A DNA stretch of 64,000 nucleotides from Aurantiochytrium sp. KH105 (lineage: Eukaryota > Sar > Bigyra > Thraustochytrida > Thraustochytriidae), in NCBI GenBank assembly GCA_003116975.1, contig BGKB01000239.1:1-64000 (forward strand). Reading direction: 5' to 3'. Of the stretch, positions 49,345 through 59,063 are shown piece by piece. Both the position numbers and the translations under genes were made by a program. The notes beneath the pieces were generated by a model. That model had not been told where the DNA came from. It saw nothing but the letters and a program-made list of their open reading frames with translations, and searched no databases. Position 1 is the first letter of the stretch. Every line of letters begins with the position of its first letter.

Positions 49345-49538
49345 GGAAGAAAGTGTTGGACGGGTGGAAGGAGATGAAAAGGAGGCGCACCTTTTGGGAC
49401 GAACATGTCTTTGGATTCCTCCCTTTTGTTAATTTTTTGCTGTTGTCACAAAGCTTCAAGTTTGATCGATGAAGAATACTCTTATGTTCATGTACTACTA
49501 CCATCTCGAATGTTGTATCTGGCTGTGTGTGTGGCTGG

Positions 49539-50099
49539 CTACTTTTTGCGCGAGCGTGCAGCAGGACGTTCGTACTTGGACTCAAAGGAGGTCTTTTCCT
49601 CGGCGACAAAGTCTTCCGCGTATTTGCTCTCCGACTTACCGCGCGCATTCTTGTCTTGGAGACGTTCCTGCTCGCGCTCGACGCGCGCAATTTCGGCTTT
49701 TACGATTTCGATGCGCTTGAAGGTCATCATGTTTACAACGAATGCCTCGTATTCGGACGCTGCAATGAGCATGTTGAGTAGCAACTTGGTGAGACTTTCG
49801 CCTTCTTCCTCGTCGCGTTTCTCGCAGGCGCGGTCGCACTCTTCGTAGACCTCTTTGGCCGAGTATCCGTTCTCGGTGCAGAACTCGCGCATGTGTCCGT
49901 CGAGAAGTGCTGTGTACTCCTTGTAGAGCGCAAAGCGCTCGAGGTCCTGTTCGCCGGTCAGGTCCGAGAGGTCGCCCTCGAACATGTGGCAGTGGGCTTG
50001 CAGAAAGCTTTGGAGCTCTTTGGAGACGCGCTCGCACGAGAGAAAGTAGAAGAGCTCCCGTACGATCTCATTCTCGATCTGGTCAAAGATGTGCTCCAT
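49539..50099 (-). CDS. BART-domain protein, CFAP36-like
   Basis: The 186-residue protein consists of a BART (ARL2-binding) domain (about 1-130; LQSFLQAHCHMFEGD, LYKEYTALLDGHMREF, GYSAKEVYEECDRA, MLIAASEYEAFVVNM) and a charged coiled tail ending in a basic RSRKK. The pattern of the last domain helix followed by NMMTFKRIEI matches CFAP36/CCDC104 somewhat better than ARL2BP. Family members bind ARL2/ARL3-GTP and work in cilia. The protein is shorter than human CFAP36 (342), lacking most of its C-terminal coiled coil. Confidence 0.7.
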   Translation of the reverse strand: MEHIFDQIENEIVRELFYFLSCERVSKELQSFLQAHCHMFEGDLSDLTGEQDLERFALYKEYTALLDGHMREFCTENGYSAKEVYEECDRACEKRDEEEGESLTKLLLNMLIAASEYEAFVVNMMTFKRIEIVKAEIARVEREQERLQDKNARGKSESKYAEDFVAEEKTSFESKYERPAARSRKK

Positions 50100-50492
50100 C
50101 GTTTCTTGGCCTCTCGTGGGTCGCTACGCTATGCTACGCTACCGTTCGCAGCACTGTGCCGCGCGCCGCGACCTCTTGCGCCGTGCCGTGCCGCGCAGCT
50201 TTGCCACGCTGTGCGGTCCAGTCGCGTCTCGCCGCCACGCGCTTGACTGCTGATTCAATTGGTTCTGGGACTCGTGTCGTGGCGAGGATGGCGTCCATTT
50301 TGGGAAATTACTTCAGTTGGACTCGTGTCGTATCAGGATGGGGCTCCTAGGCTGTGCCAGGAGAAAGAGTCAAGAAAAGAGGACAAGGGGAAAGGCGAGG
50401 GAAAGGGGGCGATGCAAAGTCGAAACCGATGCGATCCGGCAAAGTACAAGAAGAGAAGGAGACTTACAAAGCAGTAGGAAATGCAACTTATT
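50100..50492. other. Intergenic region upstream of CFAP36-like gene
   Basis: No gene is seen. Short CTACG steps (about 50124-50143) and GTGCC units (about 50183-50195) occur on the upstream side. Confidence 0.4.
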
Positions 50493-52085
50493 TTACACAG
50501 TGCTCATGTCGCGGGCGTAGACAGCCCAGGTGGCCTGGTAGGCGGCCTGGGCCCGCTGCGCGCGCTCGGGAAAGGTCTCCCTTTGCTCTCGAATGAGGCT
50601 GCGCCAGCTCATAAAGACAAGAAACTGGGCCTCGTGGAGCTCGTCGGTGATGGGACTTTCGGTGTTGTCCCCCGAAAGAAGGTTTGCCATGTCCTCGGAG
50701 ACCTTGGAGGTGGCTTCGTCGTAGCGCTCTTGCGCGGAAATGGCGTCGTCAAGCTGCTTGCGCTTGACCAGAGGGAGGTCGTCAATCTCTTCCTCGGTGA
50801 CGGTTTCGAGGAGGTTCTTGGCCTTGCGCAGCTGACGGGCCCAGGCGCGTCGGTGGTGCTTGAGGCGCTTGCGGTAGTCGAGAGCAGCGTCAATTTCGGC
50901 AATGACGTCGGCAAAGTAAGAGAAGCCGCGGACCTCCTCGAGGATGCCCTCAAGACCTTCGACGGCTTTGTTCAGTTCGGGGTCGGCATTGCGGCCGTGG
51001 GCGTCTTCGTGCTCGGCCAGTGTGCTGAGAAGCGTGGTAGCGCCTTCGACTTGGCCGTCGAGACGGGCCTGAGCGTTTTCAAGTTCGGAGCGAAGGCCAA
51101 TGATGGCTTCGAATTGGGTCTGGAGCTCCGGGGATTCGCCGGTATCGCCGTGGAAGACGCGCTGCTTGAAAACCGTGATACGATCGGCCCACGAGGGACG
51201 CGAGAGGCTCGGGCGGCTGGCTGTGGGTCGCGTGTAGGCTTCGCGCCATGACGAGCTCGAGCGGGAGCGCGAGCTCGCCGAGCGGGAGCGCGGCGAGACG
51301 GCGTCCGGGTCGAAAAAGGTGCCAACGTAGGAGACGATGCTGCCGAGCGAGGAGGCGACGGCGCCCACGTCGCGGCCCGTGCTGGTCCTTCGGCCGTCGT
51401 CCTTGGTTCTGCGATCGAGGGAGCCCTTTCGACGTTGGACCGCCGGCGCGACCACGTGGCGGGTCGAGACCCGTTTCGAGTCTACGGATCTGGACCTCGT
51501 GCGCGCGATCTCGCTCGTCATGGTTTCCGATGCCTTGGGCTTGGTCGACCCGCGGCGGCGGCGTTCCTTGGCCTTTGTCTGTTTCTCTTGCTCTTGCTGC
51601 TGTTCCTTGACTTGGCCTTCCCAGAAACCTTGGACCCAGGCAAAGGTTGCCCTCGGGTCTTCCCAGGACGACGAGGCGTTCTCCGCCGCCTCGCGGCGGC
51701 TTTGCGTCTTGCGAAACGTGGTCTTGATGCTCCTGGACTTCTTCCTGGTGCTGTCCTCTTTCAGCGTTGGCGCCTCTTCTTCCTCCTCTCGCGAGCGTCT
51801 CTGCTGTTGCAGGCTGGCCTCGTCTCTCTTTTCCTCCTCCTCCTCGTCGTCGTCGTCGTCGAGGAGCTCGCTGTCAGACTCTTGTCCGCGCCGGTGACGG
51901 GACTCCAGCCGCGGTTGGTGCCAGCCCTGCTTGCGCGCCGCGCGCTCGCGGCCCTCGCGCACGAGGTTGGCCAGGTCTTCCCTGCGCTTGCGCCGCTCGA
52001 AGCCCCTGCCGCTGCCAGCGCCGCCGTCCCCGCCCGCCGACGTTGCGTGTCTGCCGCCGCTGCCGGCCGCGGCCACCTCCATCAT
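50493..52085 (-). CDS. Unknown protein with C-terminal BAR-like helical domain
   Basis: I do not recognise this 530-residue protein as a named family. The first 230 residues are disordered, with Arg/Glu/Gln-rich charge blocks (an Asp run about 75-80, then Glu). The C-terminal 220 residues are long amphipathic helices (ELQTQFEAIIGLRSELENAQ, LLSTLAEHEDAHG, IAEIDAALDYRKRLKHHRRA, QLDDAISAQERYDEATSKV) whose spacing and basic patch RKRLKHHRRAWARQLRK resemble sorting-nexin BAR domains that bind curved membranes. No PX or SH3 domain is seen. The frame begins at a GTG; the first ATG pair (MMEVAAAG) was used. Confidence 0.55.
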   Translation of the reverse strand: MMEVAAAGSGGRHATSAGGDGGAGSGRGFERRKRREDLANLVREGRERAARKQGWHQPRLESRHRRGQESDSELLDDDDDEEEEEKRDEASLQQQRRSREEEEEAPTLKEDSTRKKSRSIKTTFRKTQSRREAAENASSSWEDPRATFAWVQGFWEGQVKEQQQEQEKQTKAKERRRRGSTKPKASETMTSEIARTRSRSVDSKRVSTRHVVAPAVQRRKGSLDRRTKDDGRRTSTGRDVGAVASSLGSIVSYVGTFFDPDAVSPRSRSASSRSRSSSSWREAYTRPTASRPSLSRPSWADRITVFKQRVFHGDTGESPELQTQFEAIIGLRSELENAQARLDGQVEGATTLLSTLAEHEDAHGRNADPELNKAVEGLEGILEEVRGFSYFADVIAEIDAALDYRKRLKHHRRAWARQLRKAKNLLETVTEEEIDDLPLVKRKQLDDAISAQERYDEATSKVSEDMANLLSGDNTESPITDELHEAQFLVFMSWRSLIREQRETFPERAQRAQAAYQATWAVYARDMSTV

Positions 52086-54819
52086 CGCGGCCACGTCGCC
52101 CGCGTTCTGCACGTGCGCGGTGCGGGTTCTCCTCGCCTCGACCGACCTGCAGCTGCTTGCTTACTTGCTTACGGCGGGCCCGAGAGTGACTTACTATAGC
52201 TGTATAAACTCAAGTAGAACCCTGCGCTGGCAAGCGGACTTGAACTTACTTGGCCTGCGGCCCGGGTTCCACACGCACGCGATGCGTTGCGGTGCGCCGC
52301 GGCTTCTTGAGACAAGCACGCCGCGCTCGCGAGTCGAGGCCGAAGAAGAAGTTGAAGAAGACGAAGACGAAGACGAGGACGAAGACGAGAACGAAGGAGG
52401 GGGGAGAAGAAGCAGTTCCCCGGCAGCTCCCTCGACTGGGGAATGGACGAGGGAATGTGAGAAGCGCGTGGGACGAAGCGAGCTGGGTGGACGCGTAGAA
52501 AGAATGTGTAGTAGTAGGTATGCACGCGAGGGCCAGTCTGGGCTCCTCCCTTTCGGGTGAGCGAGTTTCGATGGAACCGCTGCCTCGCGCGGCTGGCACT
52601 CGCACGCGAAGTGCGTTGGGTGGGCGGTTGGTCGCCGACGTAGGAGGTCGGTAGGACCAAGTATGCGCGCTCGCTCGAGTTCTCCGGGTCCGGAGAGATC
52701 GACAGGCTCTCTCGTACGCGCGCTCGCTCGAGTTCTCCAGGTCCGGGGAGACCGACAGGCCCTCTCGCGGCTGGCCACTCTCCGTTCTCGCACTCAAAAA
52801 AATGCGCCCCGCGCGGGTGAGCGGCACGCCTGCGGAACAGATACAGATCGTTTGGAGAACAGGTACGGAACGTTTAGAGAACGTGTGGTCTGCGCAACGC
52901 AAAAAGGAGCGATTCTGCGCGAGCTAAGCGCCCTCCCCAACTCTTGGGCTCCTCTTTCTCGCTTGCTCGCTTGCTCGCTTGCTTGCTCGCTCGCTCGAGG
53001 CCGACGCTGGTGTCTGACCTCGGGCGGATCGCTGGCTGCGTTGAGTGCGACGGGGATCTGGCGGGGCGTGCTCGCGGGTCTGTCTCCGGGCGCTGTCGCG
53101 TTTGGGGTTTGCTTTTGGCATCATCATAGCTCGCTCGCTCTCCGCCGTGCTCGTGCTCGCCGGCGAAAGAAACGATCGCGGGGCCGAGCCTCTGTTCCAA
53201 ACCGGCTGCCGCAGCAGCCAGGCAGCTGCACCTCCAAAACCAGGACGCCTCGTCGCGCCCGCAACGCAAGACAGCGGCGGCCACTGCGCCGGGTTCGCTC
53301 GTCTCGCCGCGCCCGGGCAGGGCTGGGCTGGGCAGGGCTGGGTCACGAAGCCATGGTTGATACGATCGAGGCCCTCCCTCCTCTGAGCACCAATAACAAC
53401 AAGCAGAGAAAAAGACCAGGCGAAGGCGAGGGACGGAGGCGCGGCGTCCCCATGTAGGAGGTCCTAGAGGGCGGCTAGTGGCGCGGCGCTTCTGGTCGAA
53501 AATGCGTTGCGCGCGCTGAGCGCGGGGGTGTGCGCTTCCAAGCGGCGTGGCGGCGGCCGGCCGCGGCAACGGCGCTGCTAAACAACAGTATGAAAACCCC
53601 GTGAACTATCTATCATGGACGATCTGGCTGTTGTTGCGCACATCGCACATCGCACTGCGCGAGGACGGTGCGGCGCTTTCACATTGCACATTGGCGGCCT
53701 TGCCTCGCCTTGCCAGGGAGGATTTCGGAATCGGGAGCCGGCACGGAGGTTCGCGGGGCGCTGGGCTGGAAAGAAGGCGGCGGGCTGGCTTGCTGCGTGT
53801 GCAGCGCAGAGGCGACCGTTTGGCCTGGCTCGCGCGAGCTCCGTGCACAAGTTGAGCGAGCGTGCATGTAAAGTGGGAAAAAGAAGGCGGAAGTGAAGGT
53901 GAGCAAAAGCAACCAAACAGCAAGCAAGAGCAGCAGCGCAGGCCCTTGCGCACTTGGTCACTGACTCCGCCAGCTGCAGGACGATTGTTCAGAGGCTGGC
54001 TTGCGTGCCATTGCATTTGCGTGGCGGGCTGCAGCTGGTTGCAGTGCAGTGCAGGCTGCAGCTGCAGTTGCACAGCTGAAAGACGTGCGACTGGCGGACA
54101 GTGAGATGCATGAGCAACCTCTGGCTGGAATCGGTTCGGTTCGGCGGCCAATGTTAAAGGTTTCTCGGCAAGTCTGCACGTGCTGCGTCGCGCGCCACCT
54201 TGCTTCAAGTCAACATTCAACGTTGATCAGCTCCCGGCCTGATCAGCAACCAGGTAGACGACGTCGTTGTCGTCGTTTTCGTCATGGCATTTTTCTTCCC
54301 GATCCCAAAAAAATGCTCCTGCTCCTGCTGCAGCTGCTGCTGGCTGGTGCTTCTGCTGCATCTGGGCACATGTGCACAACCAACAAGCTTGAAGCGCGTA
54401 ATAAGCTCTCATCGTCACATCGTACCAAGGCACGCGTACGGTATCGCGATTTGCGTTGCGCAGCGCAAGGTAACAAGGGGAGCACGGGGAACGCAGGGGA
54501 AGGCGCCACCATGGCAAGCTTTCTTTCCTTCTCTCTGTCTGTCAGTCTGTCTGCGCGCGAGCAGTAGAGTAGCACCTAATCCACCTGCCCCGCCCGCGCG
54601 CCCTGGCAGGTTTACCCGCGCTCGCTCGCCGCGCTCGCGCGCCCGCCCGCGTGCTTGACGGCGCGACCCGCATTTCCCGCTCCGCATCGCGCAGCGCAGC
54701 GCCGGTTATCTTCCCCGCGCGCGCGCGCTCGTGACGAGCGACGCCGATCTAGAGAGGTTTTCTCGCTGCTGCACGAGCTCGAGCACAAGGTGCAGCAGGA
54801 GCACGGGGAAAAGCGCACG
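52086..54819. other. 2.7-kb gene-free divergent region
   Basis: No gene is supported; ORFs up to 264 codons are Arg/Ser/Ala-rich with no domain. It holds a GAAGAC repeat (about 52340-52396), a 53-bp direct repeat (52665-52770), CTTGCTCG runs (about 52962-52996) and CTGCAG-rich DNA near 54040-54070. The flanking BAR-like and EMC2 genes read outward. The EMC2 frame is open from 54655 via TTG only. Confidence 0.45.
52665..52770. repeat. 53-bp direct tandem repeat, two copies
   Basis: Copies begin GCGCGCTCGCTCGAGTTCTC at 52665 and 52718. They differ at a few positions (for example GGGTCCGGAGAGATC versus AGGTCCGGGGAGACC). Non-coding. Confidence 0.85.
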
Positions 54820-55719
54820 ATGGAGTTCCTTGCGGAGAAACGCAAAGACAACTCGCGCGATATGCCTTCGCGCGTCGTAGAGACCGGCAAGGAGCTCCTG
54901 CGACGACGAGGCGCCCGCCTGGGCGTCGAGCAGTGGAGCGTGCGCGAGCAAGTCTTCCTCGCGGCCCTCGACACGAACGAGCTCGATGTGGCCGGATCCA
55001 TGCTCAAGGAAATTGAAGCGCAGTTCCCCGACTCGCAGCGCGCCGGCAGGTTACGCGGACTCTACCTCGAGGCCCAAGGAAAGACCAAGGAGGCCGCTGC
55101 AGTCTACGACGGGCTGCTCAAGACGAATGAGATCAACATGCTCGCGTTCAAACGCAAGATCTGCCTTCTCATTGCTGCTGGCAAGGACTCCGAGGCCGTG
55201 ACCCAGCTCACAAAGTATCTTGACACCTTTCAGGCAGACAGCGAGGCCTGGAAGCAACTCGCGCTGCTCCACATTCAGTGCGGCAGTTTTCGCAACGCCG
55301 TCTTTTGCCTCGAAGAGGTCATCATCAGCGACCCACACAGCTATATTAGTGCGCTCGCGCTGGCAGACGCAAAGTATACGCTCGGCGGTGACGTCGTCAA
55401 CATTGTCGATGCGCGCAAGTACTACAGCCTCAGTCTGCACCTCAAGGAGGGCGCGGCGAACCCGCGCGCTCTCTGGGGCATGATGCTTGCCACGTGCGCC
55501 CTCGACGAGTGGGCTGCCGATGCCACGGATTCAACGGGCAAGAAAAAGCAACAGCCCAAGGGCAAGACGGGCTCGGACAATGTTGCCCAGCTGGTCCAGC
55601 GCAACCTCAACACGGCGCTAAACATGCGCGCACAGGAACACATTGCCAATATGGAGCTCCCAGATGGTATGAAGGATCTCGTCACCAAGGTCGCGCAGCG
55701 CTTCTCCTGCAAGGCCTAA
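54820..55719 (+). CDS. EMC2: ER membrane protein complex subunit 2 (EMC2)
   Basis: The 299-residue TPR protein has almost the length of human EMC2 (297). EMC2 is the cytosolic scaffold of the EMC insertase, which places tail-anchored and multipass proteins in the ER membrane. The order of motifs matches: VVETGKELL near the start, REQVFLAALD, AVYDGLLKTNEIN, AFKRKICLLIAAGK, YLDTFQADSEAWKQLA, FCLEEVIISDPHSY, then KYTLGGDVVN and ARKYYSLSLHLK. A short Lys/Gln-rich loop (about 243-262) is lineage-specific. The frame is open 55 codons upstream without ATG; the chosen ATG (MEFLAEKRKDNSR) aligns with the early helix of the human protein. Confidence 0.93.
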   Translation: MEFLAEKRKDNSRDMPSRVVETGKELLRRRGARLGVEQWSVREQVFLAALDTNELDVAGSMLKEIEAQFPDSQRAGRLRGLYLEAQGKTKEAAAVYDGLLKTNEINMLAFKRKICLLIAAGKDSEAVTQLTKYLDTFQADSEAWKQLALLHIQCGSFRNAVFCLEEVIISDPHSYISALALADAKYTLGGDVVNIVDARKYYSLSLHLKEGAANPRALWGMMLATCALDEWAADATDSTGKKKQQPKGKTGSDNVAQLVQRNLNTALNMRAQEHIANMELPDGMKDLVTKVAQRFSCKA

Positions 55720-56729
55720 ACGCTCAAGGCCCGAAATCTTCATCTCTTCCTTGACCCCTCTTTACACTCTTTTCTTCATGGCGATTGCGCATATGCAAAT
55801 AGCTCTTGAACGAAGTTTTTAAAAACCAAAACAACGATGTGCAACACGATAAGCCTCACGATGTGTATGGAGTGATGAGGAACCACCAATGTCGGGCCTT
55901 ATATCTTCCTTTTCTTCTTTTCACAGCTTGTTTTTCGTCGACCTCGAGCTCCTTGGATTTTGGCGTTGAAGAGACTCTTGCTGCTCCTCTAAATTAAAAT
56001 GCGGAAAGAATATACTTCCGAAAGCTAGAATTCAACCACCTCAGGGGTAAGCGTAGGAGCGAAAAGAGATTATTGCTGTTGCTGCTCTGAGTTTGGGCTG
56101 AACGGATACGCGTCCGAAAGCACCACGTTTTGAATGGCGTTCTTTCTTCAGATTTAACGGCCTACGAGCGAGATCCGACAGAAAGTCTTGCGTCGTTGCG
56201 ATAACACTTCGCCGAGGACGAGCACCAGCGTGCTGTTCTGGAGATCAAGATTCTGGAACATTAAAGTATTGCAGGAAGCACGTATCGACGATGGTCATTG
56301 TTCCATCTTTGAGAGAGAAAACCCCGCAAGCGAGACTCGACAGGAGTTCTTGTGCTTATGTTCCACAAAAGGATCCTTTCCTTTCCTTTCCTTTCGCTCC
56401 GCTCTCAGTGAGAACGTTTTCATCTTATTCATGTTTTAGAATATCTTTTTCGTGTTTTTTCTTTTCTTTTCGTTTCTTTCTCGAAAATGGTTTGTAGAAC
56501 GTGCTGGGCTTGCACATCACTTACAGCTATGGCTCTCAAGCGAACGCAACCGACCAAGCTGTACACTCACCGATACTTGACTTGTAAAATCGCAAGCGAA
56601 GCACGGTGTCTAGACTTGCTATATCGTTTGCTTCGAAACCGACATCGGCGAACGATGTCGTCAAAAGCCGTTGCCCACCAGCAAAAGCAGTACTTTCCTC
56701 TTTTGACTGCCGCGCGCCTCAGTCAGTCT
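55720..56729. other. Convergent intergenic region
   Basis: No gene is seen in about 1 kb between the EMC2 and His-rich gene 3' ends. It is AT-richer, with a CCTTT run (about 56372-56397) and T-rich tracts (56430-56480). Confidence 0.45.
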
Positions 56730-57371
56730 TCATCCATGGTGATGAGGATGGTGCGTATGCGGATCGTGCTGCATGGGAGGCGCACCATGGTCATCCTCCA
56801 CATACGGCCCGCCCCGGCGGGCCTCGGCCAAGGTGACGGCCGCGGCATCAGCCAATGACTTGAGGGTCTCGCCCTTGCGCCCGACCTTGCCGCCGCGAGG
56901 CCGCATCTCGCGCACAGGAGCTTGGTTGGGCGAAACCTGCATGGGCGGCATCGGCCCTTGTGACATGTGCGGGATTGGTGGCGGCGCGTGGGGCCCAGGG
57001 TGCATTTGATGGTGCGGCATCATGTGGATGGGACCAGGCATGTCGTTGCCCCTTGTTTTCTTTTCGGCGCGCTGCTTGCGCTTCTTCTCGCGTGCCTTGC
57101 GCTTGCGGGAAGAGGTCGCTTTGCGAATGACGGTCTTGAGGTATTTGTCGAGCTCTCTCGAGAGCGCTGATCGCGCCGGAGCTTGTCCCGAGAGGAGCTC
57201 CGCGCCGGCCACGGCCAGACACTGCACGATCATGTCGCCGCCATCTTTGACGAGCGAGGCGGGGAACAGGTGCTTGCACGCCTGCGCGCGCTCGTGGGCG
57301 TCAGCCTTGACCAGGTTCTTGATCGACTGTCGCGCCTCGTCGATCGACGTCTCGTCCAGCATTTCGTTCAT
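56730..57371 (-). CDS. Unknown small basic, Met/Pro/His-rich protein
   Basis: I do not recognise this 213-residue protein. An acidic-to-neutral helical N-terminus (about 1-75, MNEMLDETSIDEARQSIKNL) is followed by a strongly basic stretch (KRKAREKKRKQRAEKK, about 87-102) that could be a nuclear localisation or RNA-binding segment. A Met/Pro/His-rich part (HMMPHHQMHPGPHAPPPIP) comes next, and the protein ends in THHPHHHG. A short helix (ETLKSLADAAAVTLAEA) near residue 175 looks ordered. Nuclear or RNA-granule function is only a guess. The GC-rich frame upstream of MNEML was rejected as a non-ATG extension crossing an assembly gap. Confidence 0.6.
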   Translation of the reverse strand: MNEMLDETSIDEARQSIKNLVKADAHERAQACKHLFPASLVKDGGDMIVQCLAVAGAELLSGQAPARSALSRELDKYLKTVIRKATSSRKRKAREKKRKQRAEKKTRGNDMPGPIHMMPHHQMHPGPHAPPPIPHMSQGPMPPMQVSPNQAPVREMRPRGGKVGRKGETLKSLADAAAVTLAEARRGGPYVEDDHGAPPMQHDPHTHHPHHHG

Positions 57372-57533
57372 CCTCCTCCTCGCTCGTCCTCTGCTGGCGC
57401 CCCTGTCGCCGCGACCTGCCTGCCTCGAGGTCGCCGGCGCTCGCGCCCTGGTCCGGGCTGGTCTCCTCCTCCTCTTCGCGCGGCCTGACGACCTGGCCTG
57501 GCCGACTGACTGCCTGACGGACGCCCCGGGTCG

Positions 57534-57565
57534 CGCCTCGCCTCGCCTCGCCTCGCCTCGCCTCG
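57534..57565. repeat. (GCCTC)n repeat
   Basis: About six units lie roughly 165 bases upstream of the His-rich protein start. On that gene's sense strand it reads GAGGC, as before the myosin and ankyrin-SAM genes. Confidence 0.85.
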
Positions 57566-57691
57566 CGCGCGCGACCTCGCCCCGCGGGACCTCTGCGCGG
57601 ACCCGGCGCGCGGCCTCGCGGCCCTCCTTCCCCGCGCGCTCCGCCGCGCCCGCGCTCGCGCTGCGCGGCGCCGCGGCGTGCTCGCTCGCTC

Positions 57692-57746
57692 GCTTTCCTG
57701 CTTTCCTGCTTTCCTGCTTTCTTTCTTTCTTTCTTTCTTTCTTTCT
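57692..57746. repeat. CTTTCCTG and CTTT tandem repeats
   Basis: Three CTTTCCTG octamers pass directly into about seven CTTT units, which looks like a microsatellite that grew from the octamer. Confidence 0.85.
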
Positions 57747-57844
57747 CTCCTTCCTTCCTCGCGGGCGACACCGCGCGCAGGTCTCCCTCCTTGCGCGCGA
57801 TTCCCGCTCGGCGCCGCTCGGCGCCGCTCGGCGCGGCGGCGGCG

Positions 57845-57848
57845 NNNN
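57845..57848. other. Assembly gap (4 N)
   Basis: Four ambiguous bases lie inside extremely GC-rich sequence; the true length here is unknown. Confidence 0.95.
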
Positions 57849-58572
57849 GCGCGCGCGGGCGCCGCGGCGCGCGCGGCGGCGGCGAGCGCGGCGCGGTTCG
57901 CTGGCGCGGCGTGCTTCGTTCGCTGCCGCCTCCTCCTCGCTGTTGCGCGTCTGCCGGCCTCGCTCCGCTGCTTTGCTCTGGCCGGCGGGGCTGCTGCGAT
58001 GCGGATGCGAACGTCGCGGAAAAAACCAAACGAGGCAAACGACGCGACGACGGAGCCGTGCAGCGGCTGCGGCTCGCGGGAGACGCGGGGCGGCCGGCGC
58101 GCGCGCGAGCGAGGCGCGACCCGTGCGCGCGCCGGCGGCGCGCCTGCCGCGGGCGGATGGGATGGCGGGCAGGGAGCGGAGGGATGCGGGGCAGGGCAGG
58201 CCGGCCCTTGGGAAAAACCTGCAGGCATGCATGAGCGCGGCGAGGCCGCAGGGAACGCCGCGCCGCGCCGCGGAGGGAGGGGGCGGCCGCGCGGGCGGGC
58301 GCGGAGGGAGCGGGCCCGCCGCCGCGCGCAGAGCGGGCCTCGAGGCGCCGGGCGGCCGCAGGGAGGGAGAGAGTGCGCGCGGGCCGGGCTGTCGGTGTGA
58401 AGAACCCGAAGACAGAGGAAGATTTTTTTTTCTCTACTAGGACCGACTAGGACCTTAGAAATTCTTTCTTGGCCACTGGGATGGTGGTGCTGGAGCGCGG
58501 CAAGACGGAAAACGCTTGGAGCGAAGCCGTGTTCTTTGGAAACCAAGCAGAGCTCGCTGGTAAATCGGGAAA

Positions 58573-58611
58573 CCACAACTTGTTGCCACAACTTGCAGCC
58601 AAAACTTGAAG
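58573..58611. repeat. 13-bp tandem repeat, three copies
   Basis: CCACAACTTGTTG, CCACAACTTGCAG and CCAAAACTTGAAG follow without gaps. More loosely related CTTG-containing steps continue to about 58720. Non-coding, upstream of the radical SAM gene. Confidence 0.75.
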
Positions 58612-58820
58612 AAAAGCGCATAAAACCTCTGCAGCATCATAACTTGGAGAAACACGTGGAGCAAAAACGCTTGCTGAAGAAAAGCTTGATGAAGGAAAGC
58701 CAAGTTCTTGAGAGCAGGCCTTGAAACATCCATTCAATGGCATGGCGGGTAAACCACGCCAAAATGCAGAGTGAATGTGCGATCGACCTCCTCTGTCAGC
58801 CCGACGATCGGCAAGAAGCG

Positions 58821-58865
58821 TAAAAATCGATCGGTAAAAATCGATAAAAATCGTCGATAAAAATC
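58821..58865. promoter_or_regulatory. Cluster of four TAAAAATC motifs
   Basis: TAAAAATC occurs at 58821, 58835, 58845 and 58858, three of them followed by G and near CGAT. The cluster ends about 200 bases before the radical SAM start codon in otherwise GC-rich DNA. It may be a transcription-factor site array; the factor is unknown. Confidence 0.4.
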
Positions 58866-59063
58866 CACAAAACAAACAAACACACTGTGGCAAGACGCGA
58901 GCTCGCCCGGTCGACGCGCGCGGGACTTGAAGGCAGACCGGCGCACCCGACGCGCCCCCACCCCCCCACCCCTTCTGGAGTTGGCTGGGCGAGGAGCGAG
59001 ACCCGACGGCGCGCGCGCGCGATAGACAGCGTCGACGACGCGAGGCAAGGTCTGGCAAGGAGG

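Larger units (their letters stand above)
57372..59063. other. 1.7-kb divergent region with assembly gap and repeats
   Basis: No gene is supported. It contains (GCCTC)n, CTTTCCTG and CTTT repeats, a four-N gap, extremely GC-rich DNA (about 57800-58400), then an AT-richer part (58440-58880) with two repeat clusters listed separately. The flanking genes read outward. Confidence 0.5.

Noticed and set aside
56730-58232. 500-codon version of the His-rich ORF running across the N gap
   Set aside because: The upstream half is Arg/Ala-rich low complexity crossing four N; MNEML at 57371 is a natural start.
58455-58733. 92-codon minus-strand hydrophobic ORF (HQAFLQQAFLLHVFLQ...)
   Set aside because: Produced by the CTTG-containing repeat; no gene features.
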